From the NCBI GenBank assembly GCA_964353455.1, contig CAYGWP010000034.1, positions 1 through 17,735 on the forward strand: DNA of 17,735 bases, in the 5' to 3' direction. Shown here piece by piece: positions 6,781 through 13,915 of this stretch. The DNA is from CAYGWP01 sp964353455. GTDB lineage: Bacteria; Planctomycetota; Phycisphaerae; FEN-1346. The translations under genes were made by a program, and so were the position numbers. A model generated the notes under the pieces. It ran no database searches, was not told where the DNA came from, and saw nothing but the letters and a program-made list of their open reading frames with translations. Position 1 is the stretch's first letter; every line of letters starts with the position of its first letter.

Positions 6781-6809
6781 TTGCCTCGCGCACGTGTGGC
6801 TGGTATGAT
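6781..6809 (+). promoter_or_regulatory. Promoter of the zinc-ribbon gene and leuC
   Basis: TTGCCT (6781-6786), a 17-base spacer and TATGAT (6804-6809). The predicted start near 6816 leaves a short leader with AGGGG before ATG 6837. Confidence 0.55.
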
Positions 6810-6836
6810 TCACAAAGCGGCGGGCAGGGGTAATCG

Positions 6837-7145
6837 ATGATTCACTTTACGTGCGACATGTGCGGCAAGACGCTCCTGGCCGACGAGGATACGCGGTTCG
6901 TCGTCAAGGTCGAGGTCTATGCCGCATACGATCCGATGGAGATCGGCGAGGAAGACCTCCGCGAGGACCACGGCGACGAAATCAGCGACCTCCTGGCCGA
7001 ACTTGAGGATGCCGACCCCGAAGAACTGGAGAACAAGGTCTATAAGACGTTTCGCTTCGACCTGTGCCCGGAGTGCCACGAGGCGTACCTGAAGGACCCG
7101 CTTGGCCGCGCATCGCGCCTGAGGGCGAGGTTTGATGGCAACTAG
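6837..7145 (+). CDS. Small acidic zinc-ribbon protein
   Basis: This 102-aa protein has two CxxC pairs: CDMC at residues 6-9 and CPEC at about 77-80. They flank a strongly acidic linker (EIGEEDLREDHGDEISDLLAELEDADPEELE), which suggests one zinc-ribbon fold with an inserted acidic helix. There is no signal peptide or membrane segment. The specific family is not recognised; similar short MIHFxCDxCGK-type proteins are a familiar class in planctomycetes, where the function is unknown. It has its own promoter upstream and lies 18 bases ahead of leuC, so the two are probably co-transcribed. Confidence 0.8.
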   Translation: MIHFTCDMCGKTLLADEDTRFVVKVEVYAAYDPMEIGEEDLREDHGDEISDLLAELEDADPEELENKVYKTFRFDLCPECHEAYLKDPLGRASRLRARFDGN

Positions 7146-7163
7146 CACGGAGTGACTTGTCTC

Positions 7164-8429
7164 ATGGGCATGACAATTACCGAAAAGATCATCGCCGCCC
7201 ACTGCGGGCGGGATTCAGTGAAGCCGGGCGAATTCGTATTCGCGGATGTCGATATCGCGCTCGGCAACGACATCACCGCGCCCATAGCCATCCAGGAGTT
7301 CGTTGCGGCCGGCGTCGAGCGCGTCTGGAACCGCGAGCGCGTCGCCCTAGTGCCCGACCACTTCACGCCCAACAAGGACATCCAGAGCGCCCAGCAGGCC
7401 AAGGTTCTGCGCGACTTCGCCCACGCCCAGGGCCTCACGCATTACTGGGAGATCGGCCGCATGGGCATCGAGCACGCCTTGCTGCCCGAGCAGGGCGTCG
7501 TCGGCCCCGGCGACCTCATCATCGGCGCCGACAGCCACACCTGCACCTACGGCGCGCTGGGCGCGTTCGCCACCGGCGTCGGCTCGACCGACCTTGCGGC
7601 GGCCATGGCCATCGGCAAGGCCTGGCTGCGGGTGCCGGAGTCGATGAAGTTCGCGTTCACCGGCCTGCGCGGCGAGTGGGTCTCGGGCAAGGACCTCATC
7701 CTGTACACGATCGGCCGCGTGGGCGTGTCGGGCGCGCTGTACCGTGCGATGGAGTTTGTCGGCCCGGTCATCGAGTCTCTGCCGATGGACGACCGCCTCA
7801 CGATGTGCAACATGGCGATCGAGGCTGGGGCGAAGAACGGAATCATCCCGCCCGACGCCGTCACGCGCGAGTACGTCAAGGGCCGCCTCCAGCGCGGGCC
7901 GGTCTATTACGCAAGCGACCCCGACGCCATATACATGCAGACATTTACCTGGGACGTTACCAACCTCGGCCCGATCGTGGCGTGCCCGAACCTGCCCGAG
8001 AACGCCAGGCCCGTCGAGGACCTGAAGGGCGTGCGCATCGACCAGGTGGTCATCGGCTCGTGCACGAACGGGCGGCTGTCGGACCTGGAGGTGGCGGCGA
8101 GGATCCTGAAGGGCCGCCGCGTGGCCGAGGGCCTGCGGTGCCTCATCTTCCCGGCGACGCCGACGATCGCGCGCGAGGCCCTGAGGCGCGGGTACCTCGC
8201 GATCTTCATGGACGCCGGGGCGGTGGTCTCGCCGCCAACGTGCGGGCCGTGCCTGGGCGGGCACATGGGAATCCTGGCCGAAGGCGAAGTCGCCGTCGCC
8301 ACCACCAACCGCAACTTCACCGGACGCATGGGACACCCCGGCAGCCAGGTCTATCTGGCGAGCCCCGCCGTGGCCGCCGCCAGCGCCGTCACCGGCCATA
8401 TCACGCATCCGGCAGAGATTATTGGGTAA
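7164..8429 (+). CDS. leuC: 3-isopropylmalate dehydratase large subunit (LeuC2/homoaconitase type)
   Basis: This 421-aa aconitase-superfamily protein is of the short LeuC type common in anaerobes and archaea. It isomerises 2- and 3-isopropylmalate in leucine synthesis together with the LeuD swivel subunit. The substrate-loop segment GADSHTCTYGALG is at 121-133, and the [4Fe-4S] ligands are Cys300 (GSCTNGR), Cys360 and Cys363 (TCGPCLGG). LeuD is not within reach downstream; instead a palindromic element begins at the stop codon. Homoaconitase or a related dehydratase cannot be excluded. I chose ATG 7164 (MGMTITEKI), with GGAG about 11 bases upstream; ATG 7170 is an alternative. The TAA stop is formed at the junction of an 8-bp direct repeat and the inserted element. 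Confidence 0.88.
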   Translation: MGMTITEKIIAAHCGRDSVKPGEFVFADVDIALGNDITAPIAIQEFVAAGVERVWNRERVALVPDHFTPNKDIQSAQQAKVLRDFAHAQGLTHYWEIGRMGIEHALLPEQGVVGPGDLIIGADSHTCTYGALGAFATGVGSTDLAAAMAIGKAWLRVPESMKFAFTGLRGEWVSGKDLILYTIGRVGVSGALYRAMEFVGPVIESLPMDDRLTMCNMAIEAGAKNGIIPPDAVTREYVKGRLQRGPVYYASDPDAIYMQTFTWDVTNLGPIVACPNLPENARPVEDLKGVRIDQVVIGSCTNGRLSDLEVAARILKGRRVAEGLRCLIFPATPTIAREALRRGYLAIFMDAGAVVSPPTCGPCLGGHMGILAEGEVAVATTNRNFTGRMGHPGSQVYLASPAVAAASAVTGHITHPAEIIG

Positions 8430-8507
8430 TTGTTAGCCGCCCCGCCCTTAGTCTTGGCGGGGCGCTTGCTGCCATCGCCGCGCAAGCGCGGCGGCTAACT
8501 ATTGGGT
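8420..8507. repeat. Family B-like inverted-pair element flanked by an 8-bp direct repeat
   Basis: TATTGGGT occurs at 8420-8427 and 8500-8507. Between them are inverted arms GTTAGCCGCC (8432-8441) and GGCGGCTAAC (8490-8499), and two inner hairpins: CGCCCCGCC / GGCGGGGCG, and GCCGCGC / GCGCGGC. The right arm ends exactly at the direct repeat; four bases (AATT) separate the left repeat from the left arm. The layout is that of a small inserted element with a target-site duplication at the leuC 3' end. Confidence 0.75.
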
Positions 8508-8531
8508 GTCGCCGGCGTGGTGAATCTCAAG

Positions 8532-8545
8532 CCAACATCGGGTGG
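8532..8545 (-). repeat. Fragment of a family C repeat
   Basis: CCAACATCGGGTGG is the exact reverse complement of 13927-13940 in the complete family C element. The continuation has diverged. Confidence 0.5.
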
Positions 8546-8652
8546 TCGCGTCATGTGAAGGCTGAAATCCGCCGTCGCCCTTTCACCTGCGCCCGCGACC
8601 CATTATCATGGAGGAAGCGGGGGATGCCCGCACGCGCGAAGGGAGGCCGGCC

Positions 8653-9114
8653 ATGGACATCGTCAAGTTCCTGAAATCCAACAAGGTGAAGTTCCAGTTG
8701 CGGCATCATCCTGCCCGGTACACGGCCCAGGAGGTGGCGGCGGCAGAGCACATCACGGGCGAAGAGGTCGCCAAGATCGTCATCCTCAAGGCGGGCGACC
8801 GCTTCGCCATGTGCGTGCTGCCCGCGACGTTCGTCCTGGCGATGCCCGAGGTCAAGAAGGTCCTCGGCGCCAAGGACGTCCGCCTGGCCACCGAGGATGA
8901 GATCGCGAAGGTCTTTCCCGACTGCCAGGTTGGCGCCATGCCGCCGTTCGGCTCGGAGTACGGACTGGAGACGTACGTCGAGCAGCACCTTGCGGCCGAC
9001 CCGGAGATACTCATTCCCGCCGGCACCCACGAGGACAGCATCCTGATGGCCTGGAAGGACTACGAGCGCCTGGCCCGGCCGAAGGTGGCGACGTTCGGAA
9101 AGCACACGGCGTGA
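8653..9114 (+). CDS. YbaK/ProX-type aminoacyl-tRNA deacylase
   Basis: The protein has 153 aa and covers the YbaK/EbsC/ProRS-editing domain almost end to end. These proteins hydrolyse mischarged tRNA (Cys- or Ala-tRNAPro) in trans. The N-terminus FQLRHHPARYTAQEVAAAEHI, the core KIVILKAGDRFAMCVLPA with the conserved lysine, and the C-terminal VGAMPPFGSEYGLETYVEQHL and AGTHEDSILMAWKDY are characteristic. The start MDIVKFLK at 8653 has GGGAGG six bases upstream; the frame remains open to 8608 without support. A weak -10-like TATCAT lies at 8604-8609. The exact specificity (YbaK, ProXp-ala) is not decidable from sequence alone. Confidence 0.85.
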   Translation: MDIVKFLKSNKVKFQLRHHPARYTAQEVAAAEHITGEEVAKIVILKAGDRFAMCVLPATFVLAMPEVKKVLGAKDVRLATEDEIAKVFPDCQVGAMPPFGSEYGLETYVEQHLAADPEILIPAGTHEDSILMAWKDYERLARPKVATFGKHTA

Positions 9115-9154
9115 CTCGCCGGCCCCAGTGCTTTGTCAGTTGTCAAATGATGAA

Positions 9155-9168
9155 TGGCCGTGCCACCC
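9155..9168 (+). repeat. Fragment of a family C repeat
   Basis: TGGCCGTGCCACCC equals the outer 14 bases of the right arm of the complete element at 13985-13999. No partner arm is present nearby. It lies between the YbaK-like gene and the convergent gene at 9192. Confidence 0.5.
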
Positions 9169-9191
9169 TTCAATTGACGATTGACGGCGCA

Positions 9192-9947
9192 CTACGCCCG
9201 CGCGGGCAGGGCGCCTGTGGGGCTGTCCGTCCGGTAGGTGGCGAAGCGGTTCACGGCCAGGCGGACGACGATGAACGATTCGCGACGGCCGGTCCCGTAG
9301 TCGCGCACCAGGTCCAGCCGATACCGTAACCGATAATCCTTGCGGATGGGTCCGAGCCACCCGGCCTTGGCGGCAAGGCCCTCGGGGGTTGCCTTCCAGA
9401 AGGCGAGCGCGTCGTCGGCCGCCTGGTCGCGCGTCCGGAACATCTCGAAGTCGAGCGATTCCGGCGGCGGCTTGTCCTCATCCGGACTCCACCGCTCGAC
9501 GCGCTGAAGCAGGCTCGCCCCGGCGGCCGGCAGTTCGTCCAGCACCGCCTGCATGCGCTTCGCGTCCGTCAGGTTCGTCGAGACCACGATCCCCTCGACG
9601 TACGGGACGTCCCGGTGGGGATGGCACAGGTAGAAGGTGGCGCGGCGGACGGGATGGCCGCCGCGGCCGACCCACCGTGATGCCTGGTGCCACGGCCCGC
9701 GCGATTCCTGCGCCCCGCAGGCCAGGCAGACCTTCTCGACCACAGGCTCGTCGTTCTCAAGCACCTGCGGCGCAAGCAGCCGCAGCCGCTCCGTGAACTC
9801 GCGCTCGTAGTCGTCAAGGCAGGCGTCGCAGACCGGCACGGTGACCCACGGCCACACGCCGCTCATGGCCCGGTATTCCGGGACCGCAAGCAGGCGCCTC
9901 AGGCGCCTGAACATATATCGCTCCCCGCACATGGAACAGGCGGCCAC
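9192..9947 (-). CDS. Cysteine-rich zinc-binding protein of unknown function
   Basis: The protein has 251 aa. Cys4/Cys7 (CSMC) and Cys40/Cys43 (CDAC) near the N-terminus, then CLAC at about 73-76 and a Cys-His-x-His in YLCHPHRD, suggest two zinc sites. The C-terminal half (from about residue 120) is a mixed alpha/beta region with no motif I recognise. There is no signal peptide or membrane segment. The start is a GTG at 9947, with GGGGGA close upstream and an in-frame stop 27-30 bases before it. The ATG at 9932 would remove the first zinc pair and is less likely. It is convergent with the YbaK gene. Confidence 0.7.
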   Translation of the reverse strand: MAACSMCGERYMFRRLRRLLAVPEYRAMSGVWPWVTVPVCDACLDDYEREFTERLRLLAPQVLENDEPVVEKVCLACGAQESRGPWHQASRWVGRGGHPVRRATFYLCHPHRDVPYVEGIVVSTNLTDAKRMQAVLDELPAAGASLLQRVERWSPDEDKPPPESLDFEMFRTRDQAADDALAFWKATPEGLAAKAGWLGPIRKDYRLRYRLDLVRDYGTGRRESFIVVRLAVNRFATYRTDSPTGALPARA

Positions 9948-10329
9948 GCGTCCCCCGAGCCTTTGCTGGAGACCTCAGGATGCACATGCCGACACACTCA
10001 TCGCCGGCCTGGCGGAACCTGCCTCGGCGTCCGCCCGGCCTGTGGTTGTCGGCCTTAATAGTCGCATCAAGATAGTCGCTTCCGGCCGTTCTCTCAACCA
10101 AAAAGCGGTTTTCGGAGCAATACGTTACTCTCGGGGGTGGCATGGTCACCCGCTGTTGGGTGACCATGCTTCCGGCGGCAAACATGGTCACGCAAAAGCG
10201 CGTGACCATGCCACCCGGCCACAATAGATGCTGCCGCGCGGCCCGCCGTGCCGATATGAATTGTGGCTTCACCGCTGGGCCTGACAGTACAACCGGCTTA
10301 CCCCTACCACGGACTTTCAGATCGTGCCG
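9948..10329. other. Intergenic region with one complete family C element
   Basis: This is a 382-base region between the divergent genes at 9947 and 10330. It contains a complete family C element (10135-10216). The remainder has no convincing gene: the long open frames crossing it are high-GC shadows of neighbouring genes. The less GC-rich stretch 10040-10125 may hold promoters for either side, but I found no clear -35/-10 pair. Confidence 0.6.
10135..10216. repeat. Family C double-hairpin repeat, copy 1
   Basis: Perfect 15-bp outer arms GGGTGGCATGGTCAC (10135-10149) and their complement (10202-10216). Hairpin 1 has an 11-bp stem (10141-10151 / 10158-10168). Hairpin 2 has an 11-bp stem (10183-10193 / 10200-10210) with loop AAAAGC. 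The copy at 13916-13999 has the same layout, and its arms differ by compensated A/G changes (CATGGTCAC versus CACGGCCAC). Confidence 0.9.
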
Positions 10330-11787
10330 ATGCACGACCTCGACGCGGAGATTGTTTTCCTTGAGGGCCTCCTCGCGCGGGTGCAGGCGGCCTTGCGCCG
10401 CCGCGCCGGCGCCGTGGCGGCCATCTGGGCGGGCGCGGCCGCGCTCATGCTGCCCGCCGCCGTCCTGCTCGTTGACGCCGCCTGCGGATTCGGCGCGGCC
10501 GGCCGGATCATCGTCTATCCCGCATCCATCCTGGCGGGCGCTGCCGCCGTGGCCCTGGCCGCCGCGACGGCCAGGATGCAGGCGCCGTCGGCGTTCTACG
10601 TTGCGCGGCTGATCGAGACCGCGCGGCCGGAACTCAAGAACTCGCTCATCACGTTCGCCGAACTCCGGGCCGACCCGTCCATAGACCCCGCGATGGCGGT
10701 GGCCGTCGGACGCCGCGCAGCGCGGATCCTCGCCAAGTCCGACCTGGAATTCCTCATCTCGCCCGCGCCGCTCCGCCGCCCGGTCGCCGCGATGGCCGTG
10801 GCGTCGGGCGTCCTTGCGGCAAGCCTGTGGATGGCCCAGGGCGTCCTTTTCGCGCCGTGGGTCGCCACGGCCGAGGCGAGTCTGGCAACCAATACATCGA
10901 CATGCGACTTGGCCGCTTTCAGCCGCGCCCAAACGGGGCGCGCAGCGGCCCCGCCCGAAAACTCTGCCGCGCCGGGCACCGCGCCCGTGCCGCCCGCGAC
11001 GCCGGCGCCTGGGCAATCTGACGTGCCCTCTCTCAGCCGTGACCTAGCGGGGCGCGCGCCCGCACAGCCCGCGCATGGCCGCGCGCCCGACGGGTCGGCC
11101 ATCAGCGATGCCAGCGCCGCCGACCGGGCCCCCGGCGCCCGCGGCGACAAGTCGCCCGATCAGGCTGACGCCGAGTCACCCCCTTTTAGCCGCGCCCCAA
11201 CGGGGCGCGCGCCCACACCCGCCGAAAGCGCAATGTCGCCGGGCGCTGCCGATGGCACAGGGCCTCTTGGCTTTGATGGCGGGGGTCGCGGCCAGTCGCG
11301 CCCCCAGCCCGCCGCGCCTACCCAGCCGCCGCTGCCCAAACGCCCGCAGAGCAGCGAATTCCCGAGGGAGGCCCTTGACGTGATGCGCCAGTCCCAGCGA
11401 TTATTAGAAGGGGCGGACCGCCGCCTCCGCGACGGCGAGGTGAGCGATGCCTTTCTCGGCCGCATGGGCATGGGCGGGGCCGAGTTCCGCCGCTTCGCCT
11501 GCGCATGGCAGCAGAACCTGGTGGCGGCGGCCGCCGGGCCCGACGTGACTGCCGGGCCGCAGGGCCTGCGGTCGGTCGCGGGGAATGCACAGGCCGACAT
11601 CGCCCGTCCGACGGGCGCCCCCGCGGGCCGGTCTATCGGCGGCCTGGCTGCCGCCGAGAGTCGCGGCGCGGTCGAGACCGCCCAGTCCGCGGTAAGTCCC
11701 CGCCTCCGGCCGGCTGTGGCGGCATACTTCGAGACCGTGGGCCGCCTGGGGGCCGAGCCCGGCAGCAAGAAGGACGCGCCAAGATGA
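10330..11787 (+). CDS. DUF4175-like membrane protein with repeat-derived linker
   Basis: The protein has 485 aa. There are three predicted membrane helices (about 27-50, 57-81 and 150-176), with a cytoplasmic segment between the second and third carrying ARLIETARPELKNSLITFAEL, a motif typical of the large membrane proteins that accompany MoxR ATPase and DUF58 genes in planctomycetes. A low-complexity Ala/Pro linker (about 190-335) contains three in-frame copies of an intergenic palindromic repeat. The C-terminal region, with REALDVMRQSQRLLEGADRRLRDGEVSDAFLGRMGM and SPRLRPAVAAYFETVGRL, looks like the family's conserved tail. The ATG at 10330 is used; a GTG at 10324 is an alternative, and neither has a good ribosome site. 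The stop overlaps the next start as ATGA. The family assignment is from memory of the motif and is moderate. Confidence 0.7.
   Translation: MHDLDAEIVFLEGLLARVQAALRRRAGAVAAIWAGAAALMLPAAVLLVDAACGFGAAGRIIVYPASILAGAAAVALAAATARMQAPSAFYVARLIETARPELKNSLITFAELRADPSIDPAMAVAVGRRAARILAKSDLEFLISPAPLRRPVAAMAVASGVLAASLWMAQGVLFAPWVATAEASLATNTSTCDLAAFSRAQTGRAAAPPENSAAPGTAPVPPATPAPGQSDVPSLSRDLAGRAPAQPAHGRAPDGSAISDASAADRAPGARGDKSPDQADAESPPFSRAPTGRAPTPAESAMSPGAADGTGPLGFDGGGRGQSRPQPAAPTQPPLPKRPQSSEFPREALDVMRQSQRLLEGADRRLRDGEVSDAFLGRMGMGGAEFRRFACAWQQNLVAAAAGPDVTAGPQGLRSVAGNAQADIARPTGAPAGRSIGGLAAAESRGAVETAQSAVSPRLRPAVAAYFETVGRLGAEPGSKKDAPR
10916..10947 (+). repeat. Family B repeat inside the coding sequence, copy 1
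   Basis: CTTTCAGCC plus hairpin GCGCCC / GGGCGC and tail GCGCAGCG, read in frame as FSRAQTGRA. It lies within the 10330-11787 gene. Confidence 0.75.
11030..11061 (+). repeat. Family B repeat inside the coding sequence, copy 2 (diverged)
   Basis: CTCTCAGCCGTGACCTAGC followed by GGGGCGCGCGCC, read in frame as LSRDLAGRAPA. The left stem arm has decayed while the tail is intact. It starts 114 bases (38 codons) after copy 1. Confidence 0.6.
11183..11214 (+). repeat. Family B repeat inside the coding sequence, copy 3 (best preserved)
   Basis: CTTTTAGCC plus GCGCCCC / GGGGCGC and tail GCGCCC, read in frame as FSRAPTGRAP. It starts 153 bases (51 codons) after copy 2. It closely matches the intergenic repeat at 6706-6736. 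Confidence 0.8.
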
Positions 11788-12056
11788 CCGTCGGCAACCC
11801 ATCTCGGGAATCGCTCGATGAGATGGCCCGCGAGTCGGACCGCATCGTCAACCTCATCCTCCACACCAGCATGCCGCGTGTTGACATTGAGATCCAGATC
11901 GAGAACTTCCGCGAGGAGTGCCTGCGCCGCTACCCCGGCAGCGAGGCCCAGTTTGAGATGATCTATGCCGCCCGGTTCCGCCGCATCTGGGACCAGTTCC
12001 ACGAGGAGCGTCCGGCGGAGGGTGAGCCGTGGTCAACGGCGTGGGATGATATGTAA
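11784..12056 (+). CDS. Small helical protein coupled to the membrane protein
   Basis: The protein has 90 aa (MTVGNPSRESLDEMARESDRI...), and is predicted to be mostly helical and charged, without membrane segment or signal. The segment DIEIQIENFREECLRRYP followed by FEMIYAARFRRIWDQF suggests two amphipathic helices. Its ATG overlaps the upstream TGA (ATGA at 11784-11787), so it is almost certainly translated with the membrane protein. I do not recognise the family. It ends ten bases before the end of the convergent dsbD gene. Confidence 0.75.
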   Translation: MTVGNPSRESLDEMARESDRIVNLILHTSMPRVDIEIQIENFREECLRRYPGSEAQFEMIYAARFRRIWDQFHEERPAEGEPWSTAWDDM

Positions 12057-12062
12057 TTTGTC

Positions 12063-12097
12063 ACATTTAGCCGGTCGCCTTGGCGACCGCGTGCTTT
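12063..12097 (+). repeat. Family B repeat (ACATTTAGCCG head plus hairpin), at the dsbD 3' end
   Basis: Head ACATTTAGCCG (12063-12073), stem GGTCGC / GCGACC with a CTTG loop (12073-12088), tail GCGTGCT. It shares head, loop and tail with 921-953 but has a different paired stem. The last nine residues of DsbD (KHAVAKATG) and its TAA stop are encoded by this repeat on the minus strand. Confidence 0.85.
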
Positions 12098-13914
12098 TTA
12101 GTATCGGGCGCCGCCGCCTCTCGCATCGCCGCCGCGAAGGCCGCGGCATCCGGCGGATTGCGCCAAGCGTGAAGCGGCCTGCCGTCGCGGCCGAAGATGA
12201 TCACCACCGGCGGGTTGACCGCCTCGAACCGTTCGGCGAAGTCCTTGAGCGCCCCTTGCGGCGGCCTCGTCACGTCGGCGTAAATCCGCACAAACCCCGC
12301 GCTCTCTTTCACGACCTCGGCATCGGAAAAGATGCTCGCATGCCATTCCTTACATGCGATGCACCAGTCGGCCCCGAAGTAGAGGATCGCCGGCTTCCGC
12401 TCGGCCCGCGCGGCCTCCAGCGCCCCCTCGCGCCATGGCGTCCACTCGACCTCCGGCCGCGCGGCCGTCGCATCGGCATAGACAAGCACGCCCGCCGCCA
12501 CGATTGCCGCCCCCGTCGCCAGCCGCACCGTCCAAAACGTCCGGCTGAACGGCCGCCGCGAGAGGCCCTCAAGGAGGCCCAGGTACACGCCGGCGAAGAT
12601 GAACGTCGCGAGCGCCAGCGGCCAGAAGAACGCCTCCACGATGAACGGCCTCGCGTAATACAGGATCAGCCCCGCCAGGGCCATGCCCATCAGCCGCTTG
12701 GTCCAGATGAGCCACCCGCCGCCGCGCGGAAACCGGTTTATCATGCCCGTGAACATCCCGAGGAATATGTACGGCAGCCCCAGCCCCAGGCCCGTGGCGA
12801 AGAACGAGACCGCACCCAGCGCCACGCTCCCTTTGGTGGCCACGAACGTAATCAGGGCAATCATGAACGGCCCCACGCACGGCGATGCCACAAGGCCCAT
12901 TACCATGCCCGTAAAGAGCGACCCCGCCATGCCGCGCCGCGCACCCAGGCGGCCCATCGCGCCGGAGGGCAGCCGGATGTCGAACGCCCCGAACGCGCTT
13001 GCCATCACCACCGCCAGCACCGCCACCACCCCCAGCACGCCGAACGGGTGCTGGAGCACGAGGCCCATGCTCCTGCCGGCCAGCGATGCCGCAATCCCCA
13101 CCGCCGTGAATGCGGTCGCAAGGCCGAGGACGTAGAGGACCGCCAGCGGCAGCGTCTTCGCCGCGCGGCTCTCGCCCTGCTGCGCAAAGACGGTCATCGT
13201 CACCGGGATGAGCGGGAATACGCACGGCGTCAGGTTCAGCAGGAGGCCGAAGAGGATGAGCGACCCCAGGTAGAACGCGAAACCCTTCTCGAATGTGGCG
13301 GAGAGGTTCGTCTCGTCCTCGAACCGGATGCCTGTGCCCGGTTGCGCCGAGAAGGCGTGGTCGGCCTCGAAGAAGATGGCCGGGTTTGCCGCAACGGGCG
13401 CTGCGCCCTTCTCCACGATGCGGACCTGGACCGTAAGTTCGCGCGATGCCGGCTGGAAGCACGCGGTCTCGGAGCAGCCCTGAAAGTCGAGTTTAAGTCG
13501 CAGCGTGGCCGGCCCCGGCGGCGCATCATCCGCCGCCGTCGCTTCCGCCACCACGATCGCGCGCCGCTCATAGACCGAGACGGTCTCGCCCTCGGCCCAC
13601 TTGGGGCTGAACGTCTTCCCGGCCGGGTAGCGGACCGCGCCCCATCGGACTGCCGCGGCGGCCTCCGGCGCCACGCTGACCGGTATCAGGTACTTCGGCG
13701 CCGGCGGGTTGGCGTTGAGGTGATACCCGGCGTCGATGTCGAGGACCACCGCCACGCGAACCGCGCCGCCCTGCGGCACGGCATCGCGGTCGGCGACGGC
13801 AGCCGCGCGCAGCCACGGCTCCTCCGCCTGCGCTGCGTAGCCGACTTGGCAGAGCAGGACCGCCGCAGCAAGAATCACCGCCGCAGTGACAATGTGGTGG
13901 TGCGTCACTCTCAT
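12067..13914 (-). CDS. dsbD: Thiol:disulfide interchange protein DsbD
   Basis: This 615-aa inner-membrane protein moves electrons from cytoplasmic thioredoxin to periplasmic thiol proteins. It has a signal peptide (about 1-30), then a periplasmic alpha domain with the Cys147-x4-Cys152 pair (GCSETACFQP). An eight-helix membrane domain (about 213-475) follows, with Cys231 (NLTPCVFPLIP) and Cys346 (VASPCVGPF), and then a C-terminal thioredoxin domain with Cys518-Ile-Ala-Cys521 (ADWCIACKEWH) and a cis-proline at about 569 (NPPVVIIF). All three cysteine pairs are present, so it should be functional. The start at 13914 gives a normal signal peptide, but only one base separates it from a palindromic element and there is no standard ribosome site. 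An in-frame ATG at 14034 would add 40 residues, mostly encoded by that element. The C-terminus and stop are encoded by a family B repeat. Confidence 0.92.
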   Translation of the reverse strand: MRVTHHHIVTAAVILAAAVLLCQVGYAAQAEEPWLRAAAVADRDAVPQGGAVRVAVVLDIDAGYHLNANPPAPKYLIPVSVAPEAAAAVRWGAVRYPAGKTFSPKWAEGETVSVYERRAIVVAEATAADDAPPGPATLRLKLDFQGCSETACFQPASRELTVQVRIVEKGAAPVAANPAIFFEADHAFSAQPGTGIRFEDETNLSATFEKGFAFYLGSLILFGLLLNLTPCVFPLIPVTMTVFAQQGESRAAKTLPLAVLYVLGLATAFTAVGIAASLAGRSMGLVLQHPFGVLGVVAVLAVVMASAFGAFDIRLPSGAMGRLGARRGMAGSLFTGMVMGLVASPCVGPFMIALITFVATKGSVALGAVSFFATGLGLGLPYIFLGMFTGMINRFPRGGGWLIWTKRLMGMALAGLILYYARPFIVEAFFWPLALATFIFAGVYLGLLEGLSRRPFSRTFWTVRLATGAAIVAAGVLVYADATAARPEVEWTPWREGALEAARAERKPAILYFGADWCIACKEWHASIFSDAEVVKESAGFVRIYADVTRPPQGALKDFAERFEAVNPPVVIIFGRDGRPLHAWRNPPDAAAFAAAMREAAAPDTKKHAVAKATG

Positions 13915-13915
13915 T

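Noticed and set aside
9814..11016. 400-aa open frame on the minus strand across the intergenic region
   Set aside because: It runs antisense to the membrane-protein gene and through a palindromic element; composition is Arg/Gly-rich and no ribosome site or motif is present.
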